A stretch of DNA of 64,000 bases from Legionella moravica DSM 19234 (GTDB lineage: Bacteria > Pseudomonadota > Gammaproteobacteria > Legionellales > Legionellaceae), in the NCBI RefSeq assembly GCF_000423305.1, contig NZ_KE384000.1, positions 1 through 64,000 of the forward strand, in the 5' to 3' direction. This document shows positions 1 through 8,967 of this stretch, in pieces. Positions within the stretch are counted from its first letter, which is position 1. Each line of letters opens with the position of its first letter. Both the position numbers and the translations under genes were made by a program. A model generated the notes under the pieces. It had not been told where the DNA came from. It was given only the letters and a program-made list of their open reading frames with translations, and ran no database searches.

Positions 1-3000
1 TATAAGACGCACCAAACCCTGCTGGATATTGGTGATATTCATGCAGAAGACCATCGTGCCTGGGAACATTCCTTAGGTTTTATGGCCAGATGCCTCGGAA
101 ACCAAGCCCCTTCCCTTCAGGAGCTTCTCTCCGACACCGAGACACTAGAGCGCACTATTAAAGCATTTGAGCACGGACTGGGGATGTGGAAAAACTCGTC
201 CTTTCACGATTTTATCAGTAATTACTTTGCCAACTGGCATGCCGCAACTGGAGAAGCCGGGCTAGCAGTACGCGCGAATCTGTTCACCAAACTTAGTGAG
301 CTTTTTTTTCGAGAAAACGCAAGAACCCAGAACGCCATGCCTGCAATCCGCGTCACGGACAGTAAGCTCGCGGAATGGACCGGCCGAATGAACGAAGACG
401 GCGTACTCGATATTACACCGTACCAGATAAACCGTATCCTGCTCCATGCATTGTGCTATACCCAAGACACCTGGTCAGAAACGTTTACTATGAACCTTCG
501 CATCCTTCTAAGATTCCTGCGCAACCGCTTCAATGAGGCGCAGGGCGTCGGTGCGTTAGCGTTGGCGCGCGACTCCTATCCGGATACGCTCCTTGACTAT
601 GTCGAAAGTATGGCTAACGGAGTGGTGCCAGAAACCATGCCGCCAATATTAACACCAGGGAATATTGCTCCATCCACCAGCTTTGATGTTGCACAATTAC
701 TGGCAAGTTCCAAAGACACGCCGGAAGGCGTCATTCAAGCCCTCATTGAACATCCAAATTTCAATCCAGATGTTGCCAATGAAGATGGGGTGACGCCTTT
801 CTATCTTGCTGCCGAGGAAGGCCACGTCCCCCTGGCCGCTGCTCTGCTTGCAAGGGGTGCCAACTGCTTTGCAATGAAAGCTGGTTCTTACCTTCCACTC
901 AGCACAGCGCTAAGTCAGGAGCATCTGTCTTTTGTACAATGGTTCCTTGGCGCCCTGGACGAAGACAAAAGAATGGAAGCCATACTTGCGAAAGATAAGG
1001 GTAAAAAAACCTTGCTGCATGAAGCAACAAGAAACCCTCAATCCTTAGAACTCGTGCTGACCTATGTACCGGAAGCCCAAAAGGCAGTGGCTTTGCTTAG
1101 TCAAGATAGATATCAAAGCACGGTGCTACACTATGCAGCAAGCAAGACGAAAACACTGAACATTGTTCTAGGCTGTTTACCTGAACACGTAAAGGTTGAT
1201 GCCATCATGGCGAAAGACCATTATAGCAAAAACGTGCTGCACTATGCGGCAACAAACCTGGAATCCCTAACGCTCCTTAGGGACTGCCTTCCTGAAAAAA
1301 AATTCACGGAAGCCTTAATGGCAAAAGACAATCAAGGCATGACCGTGCTGCATGAAGCAGCATCGAAGCCGGAATGCCTGGGATTTCTTTTGAGTTGCTT
1401 ACCGGAGGAAGAAAGGGCAAATGCCGTGCTGGAGGCAAATAGATACAATATGACCGTGCTGAGCAAAGCAGCAAATAACCCCGAATTCCTGCTTGCCCTT
1501 CTGGACTGCATCCCAAAAGCCAAAAGAGTAGAACTCTTAATGACGAAAGACCGGAATGGCATAACCCCTATTGAACCGACGCTATCTAATTCGAAAGCCT
1601 TAGCTACACTTCTGGCCTGTCTGCCTGAGGAATCCAGATTACCTTTTATATTAGGGGAGAATTTTGATGGAGACACTCTATTGAGACGGGCAGTACTCTA
1701 TCCGGACTCCTTAAGTCAACTTCTGGCCAGTCTTCCCGAGGATACGAGGGCAGCGGCTGTGTTAACAAAGAATAGGTATGGGGACGACCTGCTGAATTAT
1801 GCGGTTATATATTCGAATTCTGTAAATGTACTTTGGTCTTGTCTGACCATGGAAGAAAGAGTAAATGCCCTGACAGAAAAGAGAAGAGATGACAACACAC
1901 TACTGCATAAGGCAGCGATGAGGCCGGAATTTTTGAAACTCTTTCTGAGTGAATTGCCCAAGCAAACAAGAGCATCACAAGTAATGGCAAAGAACTTTCA
2001 TGGCGAAACCGTGCTGCACAAGGCGGCAAAGAATCCAGAATCGCTGCGACTCCTTCTGACCTGTATTCCAGAAAATGAACAGGCTGAAGCCGTGATGACA
2101 AAAAGCAATTACGGCAGGACCATTCTACATGAAACAGAGGGGGATCCAAAATGCCTGGAAATCCTGTTGAACTGTTTACCGGAGGAAGTTAGGGCAGATG
2201 TAGTGATGGCAAAAGATACTCAAGGCGCGACCTTACTGTACAACGCAGCATCGAATCCAAAATGCCTGGGACTCCTGTTGAACTGCTTACCGCAGGAATC
2301 AAGGGTAGAGGCACTGGTGGAGGTAAATGGAAAGAATAACTCCGTACTAAGCAAAGTAGCAGGCGATCCTCAATCCCTGCTCTCCCTTATGGACTTCATC
2401 CCCAAAGCCCAAAGAGCAGCACTCTTGATGACGAAAAACAGGGACGGGTATCGCACCCCTATTCAACGAGCACTATCTAATCCGGAAGCTTTGCGTTCAC
2501 TTATAACCTGTTTGCCAGAGGAAAGTAGAATACCGTTCATATTAGAGAAGAATTTTGCAAAAGAATATTTGGATCCACTTACATTCAACGAAATGAGGAA
2601 TTGTTTTCATGGAGACAATCTACTGCAATATGCGGTGGACAATCCCCGCTCCCTAAGCCATCTTCTGGCCTGCCTTCCCGAAGGTACAAGGGCAGAGGCC
2701 TTGTTAGCAAAGAATAGGGATGGCAAGACCCTACTGGATTATACGCCTCGCTATTTGCAAGCTATGGAAGTCCTTTGGTCTTATCTGACAATGGAAGAAA
2801 AATTACAAACCGTGATGGAAAAGAGAGAAAATGACAATACGGTACTGCATATCACAGCAGATGAGCCGAAATTTCTGGAACTCTTTCTGAATGAATTGCC
2901 CGAGCAAACAAAAACATCACAAGTGATGGCAAGGAATATTGAGGGAGAGACCGCACTGCATTGGGCAGCAGAATATCCCGAATCACTGAGACTTCTTCTG

Positions 3001-3465
3001 GCCTGCATTCCCAAAGGTGAACAGACTGAAGCTGTGATGACTAAAGACCAATATAACAGTACCATTTTGCACTATGCGGTAAGCAATCCAAAATCATTGA
3101 GCCTCCTTCTGGCCTGCATTCCAGAAAGAGAACAGGCTGATGTTATGATGATGAAAGACGAATGTGGCAGGACTATTTTGCACAAAGCGGCGGGTTATCC
3201 AGAATCCCTAAAGCTTGTTTTGGCCTGTCTGCCAAAGGATAAAATACCAGAATTATTGATGGCAAAGGACAAAAATAACAAAACAGTACTGGACTACGCA
3301 TTAGTAAAATGGGAATCCCAACGAATCCTTCAGCCTTATGCTGAAAAAGCAAAAAGCGCTGCGGCCTCCTCTCATTCGTTTTTTAGTCACGAGCATTCAT
3401 CGTCCACCTCAAACCCTGAACATAGAGCCCTCAGTAGCGAGACACCTCAAAAGCCAGGGTCTTAG
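1..3465 (+). CDS. Ankyrin-like repeat protein, 5' end outside window
   Basis: The frame is open from base 1, so the first ATG in the window (base 82) is probably internal and the gene begins upstream. At least 1154 codons are present. The first ~230 residues are helical and match nothing I recognise. Near residue 260 there is one fairly canonical ankyrin unit (DGVTPFYLAAEEGH). From about residue 320 to 1105 follow roughly twenty divergent units of about 37 residues, each with an M-x-K-D start, a TxLHxAA core, a PESLxLLL helix and a CLPE turn. The tail is Ser/Glu-rich. Ankyrin proteins of this kind in Legionella are often Dot/Icm-translocated effectors that bind host proteins; translocation here is inference. 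A hairpin follows the stop. Confidence 0.8.
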   Translation, partial: YKTHQTLLDIGDIHAEDHRAWEHSLGFMARCLGNQAPSLQELLSDTETLERTIKAFEHGLGMWKNSSFHDFISNYFANWHAATGEAGLAVRANLFTKLSELFFRENARTQNAMPAIRVTDSKLAEWTGRMNEDGVLDITPYQINRILLHALCYTQDTWSETFTMNLRILLRFLRNRFNEAQGVGALALARDSYPDTLLDYVESMANGVVPETMPPILTPGNIAPSTSFDVAQLLASSKDTPEGVIQALIEHPNFNPDVANEDGVTPFYLAAEEGHVPLAAALLARGANCFAMKAGSYLPLSTALSQEHLSFVQWFLGALDEDKRMEAILAKDKGKKTLLHEATRNPQSLELVLTYVPEAQKAVALLSQDRYQSTVLHYAASKTKTLNIVLGCLPEHVKVDAIMAKDHYSKNVLHYAATNLESLTLLRDCLPEKKFTEALMAKDNQGMTVLHEAASKPECLGFLLSCLPEEERANAVLEANRYNMTVLSKAANNPEFLLALLDCIPKAKRVELLMTKDRNGITPIEPTLSNSKALATLLACLPEESRLPFILGENFDGDTLLRRAVLYPDSLSQLLASLPEDTRAAAVLTKNRYGDDLLNYAVIYSNSVNVLWSCLTMEERVNALTEKRRDDNTLLHKAAMRPEFLKLFLSELPKQTRASQVMAKNFHGETVLHKAAKNPESLRLLLTCIPENEQAEAVMTKSNYGRTILHETEGDPKCLEILLNCLPEEVRADVVMAKDTQGATLLYNAASNPKCLGLLLNCLPQESRVEALVEVNGKNNSVLSKVAGDPQSLLSLMDFIPKAQRAALLMTKNRDGYRTPIQRALSNPEALRSLITCLPEESRIPFILEKNFAKEYLDPLTFNEMRNCFHGDNLLQYAVDNPRSLSHLLACLPEGTRAEALLAKNRDGKTLLDYTPRYLQAMEVLWSYLTMEEKLQTVMEKRENDNTVLHITADEPKFLELFLNELPEQTKTSQVMARNIEGETALHWAAEYPESLRLLLACIPKGEQTEAVMTKDQYNSTILHYAVSNPKSLSLLLACIPEREQADVMMMKDECGRTILHKAAGYPESLKLVLACLPKDKIPELLMAKDKNNKTVLDYALVKWESQRILQPYAEKAKSAAASSHSFFSHEHSSSTSNPEHRALSSETPQKPGS

Positions 3466-3492
3466 GTTGGAGTTGCTTGTTCAATAGACAGT

Positions 3493-3531
3493 TGACTTCC
3501 CTCTGGACTTAAGACCAGGAAGGGAGTCAAT
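3493..3531 (+). terminator. Imperfect hairpin after the ankyrin-like gene
   Basis: The arms TTGACTTCCCTCTGG and CCAGGAAGGGAGTCAA can pair imperfectly 28 bases after the stop of the ankyrin-like gene. There is no good T tract, so termination is only a guess. Bases 3532-3670 show no gene. Confidence 0.35.
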
Positions 3532-3670
3532 AACGTCATCAATTTAATCTCTGTACCCGCGCAGGCGCTAAACGTTCCTCTCTTCTGATAGGTAATCCAC
3601 GCAAAAGCGAAGATCCTCACAAAAATAGGTTATCAAGTTCCCACCAGGATCGCCTTCTCCCTCCGGGCTT

Positions 3671-4129
3671 CACGGCTGTCCCATTAAAAATATGACATCT
3701 TTCCGTGCGTAGCGAGGAATCTCCTGCAAATTGGCACAATCTGATTTAATGTATTAATTATCATTACCTTATCAGCAGCTTGGCTGCAAATGCGAAACAA
3801 ATTGCTCAGACTATTCGTAGTCACTGGGCTGTCGAGAACAGTCTACATTGGGTCTTGGACGTTACATTACGTGAAGAGGATTCTCGCGTATGCAAAGATC
3901 ATGCTCCTGAAAATAGGGCGATGGTTCGGCATATTATTTTGAACAGGTTACAGAATACCAAAAAGAAATTTAAGGATATGAGCACTAGGCGCCCGCAGAA
4001 AAAGGCTGGCTGGGGAGACTCAACTCTTGATATGATTTTAATGGCCGCATTGTAATGGGATCGTGCAACCTTACAGGAGATTCCTCGCTACGCTCGGAAA
4101 GACGTCATATTTTTAATGGGACAGCCGTG
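3671..4129. mobile_element. IS remnant between 56-bp inverted arms
   Basis: Bases 3671-3726 and 4074-4129 are inverted copies that differ at only two of 56 positions. They enclose the 3' part of an ISAs1-type transposase gene. The outer ends (CACGGCTGTCCCATT) could be IS termini, but 56 bp is long for ISAs1-family terminal repeats. This could be an internally deleted element or a fragment caught between two dispersed repeats. Similarity weakens just outside the arms (about 3645-3670 and 4130-4150). Confidence 0.65.
3756..4055 (+). pseudogene. ISAs1-family transposase, C-terminal remnant
   Basis: About 100 codons of the C-terminal end of an ISAs1-family (H-repeat-associated) transposase. The diagnostic stretch is ISSLAANAKQIAQTIRSHW followed by AVENSLHWVLDV and a REEDSR motif, which holds the last acidic region of the DDE catalytic core. 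Full-length family members have about 370-400 residues, so about three quarters are missing at the N-terminal side. There is no start codon or ribosome site. Similarity begins a little upstream of the first possible start at 3780. It is a dead remnant and cannot transpose on its own. Confidence 0.75.
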
Positions 4130-4377
4130 CCTCCTGGCTGAGGGAGAAGGACATTTTAGCGAGATTTCGATAACATTGGGAACTAAAGATTTTGCATTTC
4201 GTCAAGAAATGCTTAAGGCCCATTGCTATTTTCCGCCTGGGCGGGCAAGACAGCTTTTTTGTCATGTGAGTAAATTATTAAAACACAATGATAGCAACCA
4301 CCGCCAGGCTGACCCAGGAATCAAAATCAGCCCAGTGGCATTCGGAAAAGACTAGCTACATCCGATAAATAATGGTT
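4130..4377. other. Intergenic stretch without a supported gene
   Basis: This lies between the right arm of the IS remnant and the end of the minus-strand gene. A 79-codon open frame at 4116-4355 starts inside the inverted arm, has no ribosome site and resembles no family, so I do not call it. No clear hairpin or promoter is visible. Confidence 0.5.
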
Positions 4378-5787
4378 TTATAAGGGTGTGGACGATTGAG
4401 CAGGCGCGTATTCATCTAATTCAGTATTCTGTTCTCCTCCCAATGTGGCGACAACAGTACTGAACATTTTCATATTGAGTTTGCCTGGTAGAGGTAATTT
4501 TGAAGAGTGCCCTTCTTCAGGAAGCGGAGATTGTGTACCGTGTGCTTTCTTTCCCTTGCTCAAACAGGCTTCAAGATCAGCGAACTGAGCCATGTTCAGC
4601 TTATTAACAACGACTGGAGTTTTAACAGGAACAGGCTCCGGCTCATCAGTGGTTAATTGCATTCTTTTACCCAGACAGCTCATGAGCTGAGTTTTAAACT
4701 CACTCATGCCAATCGATTTTGAAGTATTAACATACATCAAATACGCTCTCAACTGATAAATGTGCTCCTCAGTTAACGCGTCTTGTTCTTCAAGCCAGCT
4801 TACCATTTGAGGGTATTGATCTAAAACAATAGTTTTTACATCCCCTAACGAATTGATCCAGTACAGAGAATAATGACCTGGGTTGCCACGCAAAACAAAC
4901 GTAGTCAGGTTTCCATTTTTCACCAGTGTATCATTACTCATCTCAGCATTAGAACGGGGATCTAGAGGATTTACTAACACCTGAACTCTATCAAGGAACA
5001 TGTCTCTTGCTTTAACACATTCCTTCTTCAAGCGCTTCATATGCACAGGATTTATTTTATCCAAATCCTCTGATTGGTTATTAAGAAGCAAAACGATCCA
5101 TTCTTCACTCGGTTGCATGGTGTATGCTTTGCCCTGAACATCAACCCAATGCAAGGTCCAAACGCCTTTTTGCAGAAAGATAGAAAATTGAATTTTATCC
5201 GGGGATTCTTTAGCTGAACGAATAGCATCTTCCAAATTTTTAGCAATAAGTACATTATCCACAGTTTGTTTAATGCTTTGCTGCGCTTTTTGCAGTTCTA
5301 ACTCCTTGGCTTCAATCAATTTACGATTTGCCCGGTATTGAACTATAAAAGAATCTATTTTATCGATAATTAATTCACTAACCCGCTCAATGACTGCATC
5401 ACGGTTTTTATCTGTGAGAGGCATATAGCCAGGAACGCTACCAATTAATCCATCAAGCAGATAATAATTAAATGAGCCAACATTCCATTTGCCTTTAGTG
5501 ACTAATAATTTAATTTCCTGCAAGCGAGTAAAGGTATCATGAAATTCTTCCATGCTCTTGATTGCCAAGTCCACCTCGGGACCTCTGGCTCTTGTATATT
5601 GATAAACCCATCCAATAAACCAGGATTGAATTGGTTGGTTGTATTTTCTTTTGGCGGTTTCACACAGTTCAATTAGTTCAGCACGACCTTGTTCCGATTC
5701 TTCTGCAATTCGAGTTAATAATTTTTCAACGAATACATCCAAATTATCCAGAATGACTAATCTCTTCTTACCATCCTTGAGAGGCAT
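4378..5787 (-). CDS. Hypothetical protein with a duplicated domain, effector-like
   Basis: A 469-residue soluble protein with no signal peptide or membrane segment. The ATG at 5787 is preceded by AAGGAG at good spacing. The N-terminal ~170 residues are helical, with a coiled-coil-prone stretch around residues 160-190. Two related blocks follow, at about residues 205-275 and 295-370. Each opens with F-x-L, a Trp/Tyr-rich strand (TLHWVDVQG and SLYWINSLG) and ends in a helix. The last 75 residues are low-complexity and carry two short look-alike motifs (KLNMAQF and KLNMKMF). Layout and isolation suggest a Legionella-specific, possibly Dot/Icm-secreted protein. No enzymatic motif is visible. Confidence 0.7.
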   Translation of the reverse strand: MPLKDGKKRLVILDNLDVFVEKLLTRIAEESEQGRAELIELCETAKRKYNQPIQSWFIGWVYQYTRARGPEVDLAIKSMEEFHDTFTRLQEIKLLVTKGKWNVGSFNYYLLDGLIGSVPGYMPLTDKNRDAVIERVSELIIDKIDSFIVQYRANRKLIEAKELELQKAQQSIKQTVDNVLIAKNLEDAIRSAKESPDKIQFSIFLQKGVWTLHWVDVQGKAYTMQPSEEWIVLLLNNQSEDLDKINPVHMKRLKKECVKARDMFLDRVQVLVNPLDPRSNAEMSNDTLVKNGNLTTFVLRGNPGHYSLYWINSLGDVKTIVLDQYPQMVSWLEEQDALTEEHIYQLRAYLMYVNTSKSIGMSEFKTQLMSCLGKRMQLTTDEPEPVPVKTPVVVNKLNMAQFADLEACLSKGKKAHGTQSPLPEEGHSSKLPLPGKLNMKMFSTVVATLGGEQNTELDEYAPAQSSTPL

Positions 5788-6016
5788 ATAAGCTCCTTTT
5801 TATGTCCATCTTTCATATTACCTCAATAATTTTTTTATACAAGTAACAAAATTCTTAACCTCAAAAGAGTTATGCGTTAATTTGCTTGTTTTAGCCTGCT
5901 CCCTCCAGGGGCTAATAAAATTCAGCACTGCTCGAAGTAAAGCACCACAGAAGGCTTGCAAATTTAAAGTAAATCGCTAACATGGTTTAGTTAAAAAATA
6001 ATAACAAAGGGATGTC

Positions 6017-6658
6017 ATGAGAATTTCACTACTTTCAGCGGCTCTATTAGCCACTGGGATTGCTTCAGCAGCAACCCCGGTTGACGGTTGGTATACCAGC
6101 GTATTCGGTGGATATACTTTTATACCTGGTAATATTGATAATTATACAATAGATTACATTCATCGAGACCGGGCTGGTTATAATAGCGGTTATAATGCCG
6201 GGGGTCGTATCGGATTTCAAAGTAATCCACTCCGTTATGAAGCGGAATATACCTATCTTCGTGCTAACCTGAAGCATTTTGATATCGATCATATTAATCA
6301 ACGGGATGCATCAGGTTATTCATCCGGTAACTTTTTAATGGCAAACATCTACTATGATTTTCCTGAAATGTTACCCGCCATTTCTCCTTATTTAGGATTG
6401 GGTATTGGTTATGCCTATCTTCAAGCAAATCTTTCCAGTTCAGGCCCAATCGCTCCAAGCTTTTTCTCAGTGAGCGATAGTGCTTTTGCCTATCAGGGAA
6501 CCGCGGGAATTACTTATAACTTTGCGGAAAATTACGCGGTGAACCTGGCGTATCGCTATGTAGCAACGGATAAGCCGAACGGATTTGGCGAAATATTCCA
6601 GGCACATATTGCGAGTGCTGGGGCAGTTTATCGTTTTGATCAGGTTAATTATAAGTAA
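6017..6658 (+). CDS. Outer-membrane beta-barrel protein
   Basis: A 213-residue protein with a cleavable signal peptide (cleavage probably after ATGIASA), then alternating amphipathic strands ending in aromatic residues (WYTSVFGGYTF, RYEAEYTYL, NLAYRYVATD). This is typical of the small eight-stranded barrel proteins of the Opa/OmpA-like family. A glycine-rich strand LGLGIGYAYL in the middle is shared with the next gene. It ends with hydrophobic residues but not the classical terminal Phe. An AAAGGGATG-type ribosome site precedes the ATG. The next gene starts 9 bases after its stop, so the two probably form one transcript. Function (porin, adhesin or structural) cannot be read from sequence. 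Confidence 0.8.
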   Translation: MRISLLSAALLATGIASAATPVDGWYTSVFGGYTFIPGNIDNYTIDYIHRDRAGYNSGYNAGGRIGFQSNPLRYEAEYTYLRANLKHFDIDHINQRDASGYSSGNFLMANIYYDFPEMLPAISPYLGLGIGYAYLQANLSSSGPIAPSFFSVSDSAFAYQGTAGITYNFAENYAVNLAYRYVATDKPNGFGEIFQAHIASAGAVYRFDQVNYK

Positions 6659-6667
6659 GGATTTTTA

Positions 6668-7420
6668 ATGAAGCAGCTAATTCAACTGGGATTGTTATCA
6701 AACCTGCTAATCAACAGTACAGCCTTTGCAGTGAACCCTGAGCAAGGATTTTATATGGGCCTGCTGGGAGAAATGAGTTCTGGTCCTGCAAATCATGAAA
6801 TTGCCTTTATAGAACCACCTGATCCAACCATTTGGGTGGGAAAAGTAGATAACAGCCGGATTGGCGGCGGTGGTGGCGCTATGCTGGGCTACCGATACCA
6901 TCAATTCCGGGTTGAGGGTGAATTTCTCTATAACTGGAATGGATCCGGTTCTGTAGATATTGGCGATTGTACCCTGCAAAGTCCCATTGTGCAGACTCCC
7001 ACCGGTATTTGTCCTCAGGATCATTTTCAGGCGAATAACCTGGGATTTAACGGCAGTGTTGCCACCATGTACGGTTTGGCAAACGTATTTTGGGATTTTA
7101 TAAATTATGACAGCGACAATGCAACTGTGTTCCCCTATGTAGGATTGGGTATTGGTTACGCCCGTCTTACAAGCAGAGGTAATTTCATTCGAAACTATTA
7201 CACCCTGGATGTTACCTCTCGTGGCTCAAGCAGAACGTTCACCAGTGGCGCAGCCCAAGGCATTCTTGGCTTAGGTCTCTTTATGGATGATTTCACCTGG
7301 GCCGGAATGGATTACCGCTATCTCACGACCAATACTCTGAAAGATTATGGTAATAAGCGGTATGCCATTAATTCACTTAATTTTACCGTCAGTTTATCCT
7401 TTGATAAAAGCGGGACTTAA
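6668..7420 (+). CDS. Outer-membrane beta-barrel protein, paralogue of upstream gene
   Basis: A 250-residue protein with a signal peptide ending near NSTAFA, then a barrel-like pattern. It shares with its neighbour the strand FPYVGLGIGYARL and a late aromatic strand (WAGMDYRYLTTN). A loop around residues 105-120 carries two cysteines (GDCTL and GICPQD) that could form a disulphide. It lies 9 bases downstream of the first barrel gene with AAGGA before the ATG, consistent with an old tandem duplication and joint expression. The 3' end overlaps by four bases the converging AI-2E transporter gene. Confidence 0.8.
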   Translation: MKQLIQLGLLSNLLINSTAFAVNPEQGFYMGLLGEMSSGPANHEIAFIEPPDPTIWVGKVDNSRIGGGGGAMLGYRYHQFRVEGEFLYNWNGSGSVDIGDCTLQSPIVQTPTGICPQDHFQANNLGFNGSVATMYGLANVFWDFINYDSDNATVFPYVGLGIGYARLTSRGNFIRNYYTLDVTSRGSSRTFTSGAAQGILGLGLFMDDFTWAGMDYRYLTTNTLKDYGNKRYAINSLNFTVSLSFDKSGT

Positions 7421-8469
7421 GCTGTTTCATTTTGTTTACCCTGAGGCTCTTGCCACAGGGTAACAAACAAAACCATGACCATAGGTCCTAAAAATAGTCC
7501 CAGTAGCCCTAAAGTCTCAACTCCACCCAGGATACCAAATAAAACGGCCAGAAATGGCAATTCAATAGCCCCACCAATCAGTACCGGTTTAACAAAATGA
7601 TCAGCAACAAACATAACCAAAGTGCCCCAGACCAAAACTATAATCGCACTTATCAAACTGCCCACAGAAAGTAAAACCAATGCCACAGCGATAAATACTA
7701 TAGGCACGACAAAAGGAATCATCGCGGCCAAGGCGGTAATAAATCCGGTCAATGTAGGTGCGGGAAACTCGACAAGAGCATAACAAATCCCCATCAGGAT
7801 ACCCACGCCAATGCCTACGACTATGGTTCCATTTACTGTTGCACGCAATGCCCTTGGCAATCGATCCGAATAACGAAACCACCGGGTTCCCAGACAGTAT
7901 TCCCCCACATGATGAACTTGCGACAATAACTTATCGCCATCGCGGTAGAAAAAAAACAAGGTTAATAAAGTAAATCCAACCTGAAAACTTCTATGGGCCA
8001 GATTAAATCCGATTTGCTTAATATAATAACTTGCTGGAGTAAGGGTAACATGAAGATTGGATAAGAAATCTTTTATATTGCCAGGTTTACCAATATTCTC
8101 ATCCCAGTATTGTACCAAATCATTACCAATCAAAGGGAAATTCTTAAAAAACTCCGGTGCTGCTCCACCGTCCTTATTAATTTGTTGCAAAAAATTGATA
8201 AACAGCTGCGACTCTTTAATGAGGATCCCGACAAGCCAGCTTAAAGGAATAAGAAACAGCAAGCCCATAAGCGTAGTAAATAATAATGCCGATACATTAT
8301 CTTTCTTACCAAAAAAATAACACCATTTTTTATATAAAGGATAGGTTGCAATAGCAATAATTGCCGCCCAAATCATTGATGGGATGAATTTATGAACAAT
8401 GAAAATGGAGAGTATTACGATGCTAACCGTCAAACCCATACTGATGAGTTCTTTATGATTTTCATTCAT
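7417..8469 (-). CDS. AI-2E family (PerM-like) membrane transporter
   Basis: A 350-residue polytopic inner-membrane protein of the AI-2 exporter superfamily (YdiK/PerM/TqsA). It has two hydrophobic helices at the N-terminus, a soluble segment around residues 95-160, then a cluster of C-terminal helices. The family signature is present near residues 215-250 (TVNGTIVVGIGVGILMG and FPAPTLTGF), followed by AAMIPFVVP and a late GILGGVETLGLLGLFLGP. Members export autoinducer-2, lipophilic compounds or ions; the substrate here is unknown. The start overlaps the stop of pgpA at base 8469, so it is the last gene of the nusB-thiL-pgpA transcript. Confidence 0.85.
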   Translation of the reverse strand: MNENHKELISMGLTVSIVILSIFIVHKFIPSMIWAAIIAIATYPLYKKWCYFFGKKDNVSALLFTTLMGLLFLIPLSWLVGILIKESQLFINFLQQINKDGGAAPEFFKNFPLIGNDLVQYWDENIGKPGNIKDFLSNLHVTLTPASYYIKQIGFNLAHRSFQVGFTLLTLFFFYRDGDKLLSQVHHVGEYCLGTRWFRYSDRLPRALRATVNGTIVVGIGVGILMGICYALVEFPAPTLTGFITALAAMIPFVVPIVFIAVALVLLSVGSLISAIIVLVWGTLVMFVADHFVKPVLIGGAIELPFLAVLFGILGGVETLGLLGLFLGPMVMVLFVTLWQEPQGKQNETA

Positions 8470-8951
8470 TACGAAAAGCTCCAGGCTAAAAGTTGCATAA
8501 TCAACCAGGCAGGAACTGCAGCCCCGACATCATCCAGCATGATGCCCAGGCCTCCGTGTACTTTTTGATCAATATACCGTACTGGCTGAGGTTTCCATAT
8601 ATCGAAAAGACGAAATAAAATAAAGCCCAGAATCATCCAAAGCACACCTTTTGGGGCTAAAAACATAGTCAATAAATAACCTACAACTTCATCCCAGACT
8701 ATGCCTTTATAATCGTGTAATCCCAAATCCCGTGATACTTTATCACTGACCCAGACTCCTAGAATAAAAGCAAGGATGGTCAAAGCCAGATAAATACCCC
8801 AATGAGTGTTCATCATTAAAAGATAAAGTGGAACTGCGGCAAGAGTCCCCCAGGTTCCGGGTGCTACGGGCATCAATCCGCTACCAAAGCCAAAGGCTAT
8901 AAAATAAGCAGGATCCTGCCATACACGATTAACCAAATTTACCTGATTCAT
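8469..8951 (-). CDS. pgpA: Phosphatidylglycerophosphatase A
   Basis: A 160-residue inner-membrane phosphatase that converts phosphatidylglycerol phosphate to phosphatidylglycerol. Family motifs are visible: GFGSGLMPVAPGTWGT near the N-terminus, the acidic patch KGIVWDEVVGY around residue 85, and RLFDIWKPQPVRYIDQ leading into GLGIMLDDVGA. The conserved acidic residues of these blocks form the metal-dependent site. Length is normal. It sits 16 bases after thiL, an arrangement (nusB-thiL-pgpA) widely conserved in gammaproteobacteria. Confidence 0.95.
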   Translation of the reverse strand: MNQVNLVNRVWQDPAYFIAFGFGSGLMPVAPGTWGTLAAVPLYLLMMNTHWGIYLALTILAFILGVWVSDKVSRDLGLHDYKGIVWDEVVGYLLTMFLAPKGVLWMILGFILFRLFDIWKPQPVRYIDQKVHGGLGIMLDDVGAAVPAWLIMQLLAWSFS

Positions 8952-8967
8952 ACTCTATTTATCCAAT

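Noticed and set aside
1332-1676. Long minus-strand frames opposite the ankyrin-like gene
   Set aside because: They mirror the repeat period of the coding strand and are shadows of biased codon use.
4116-4355. 79-codon plus-strand open frame after the IS remnant
   Set aside because: It starts inside the inverted arm, has no ribosome site and no protein-like pattern.
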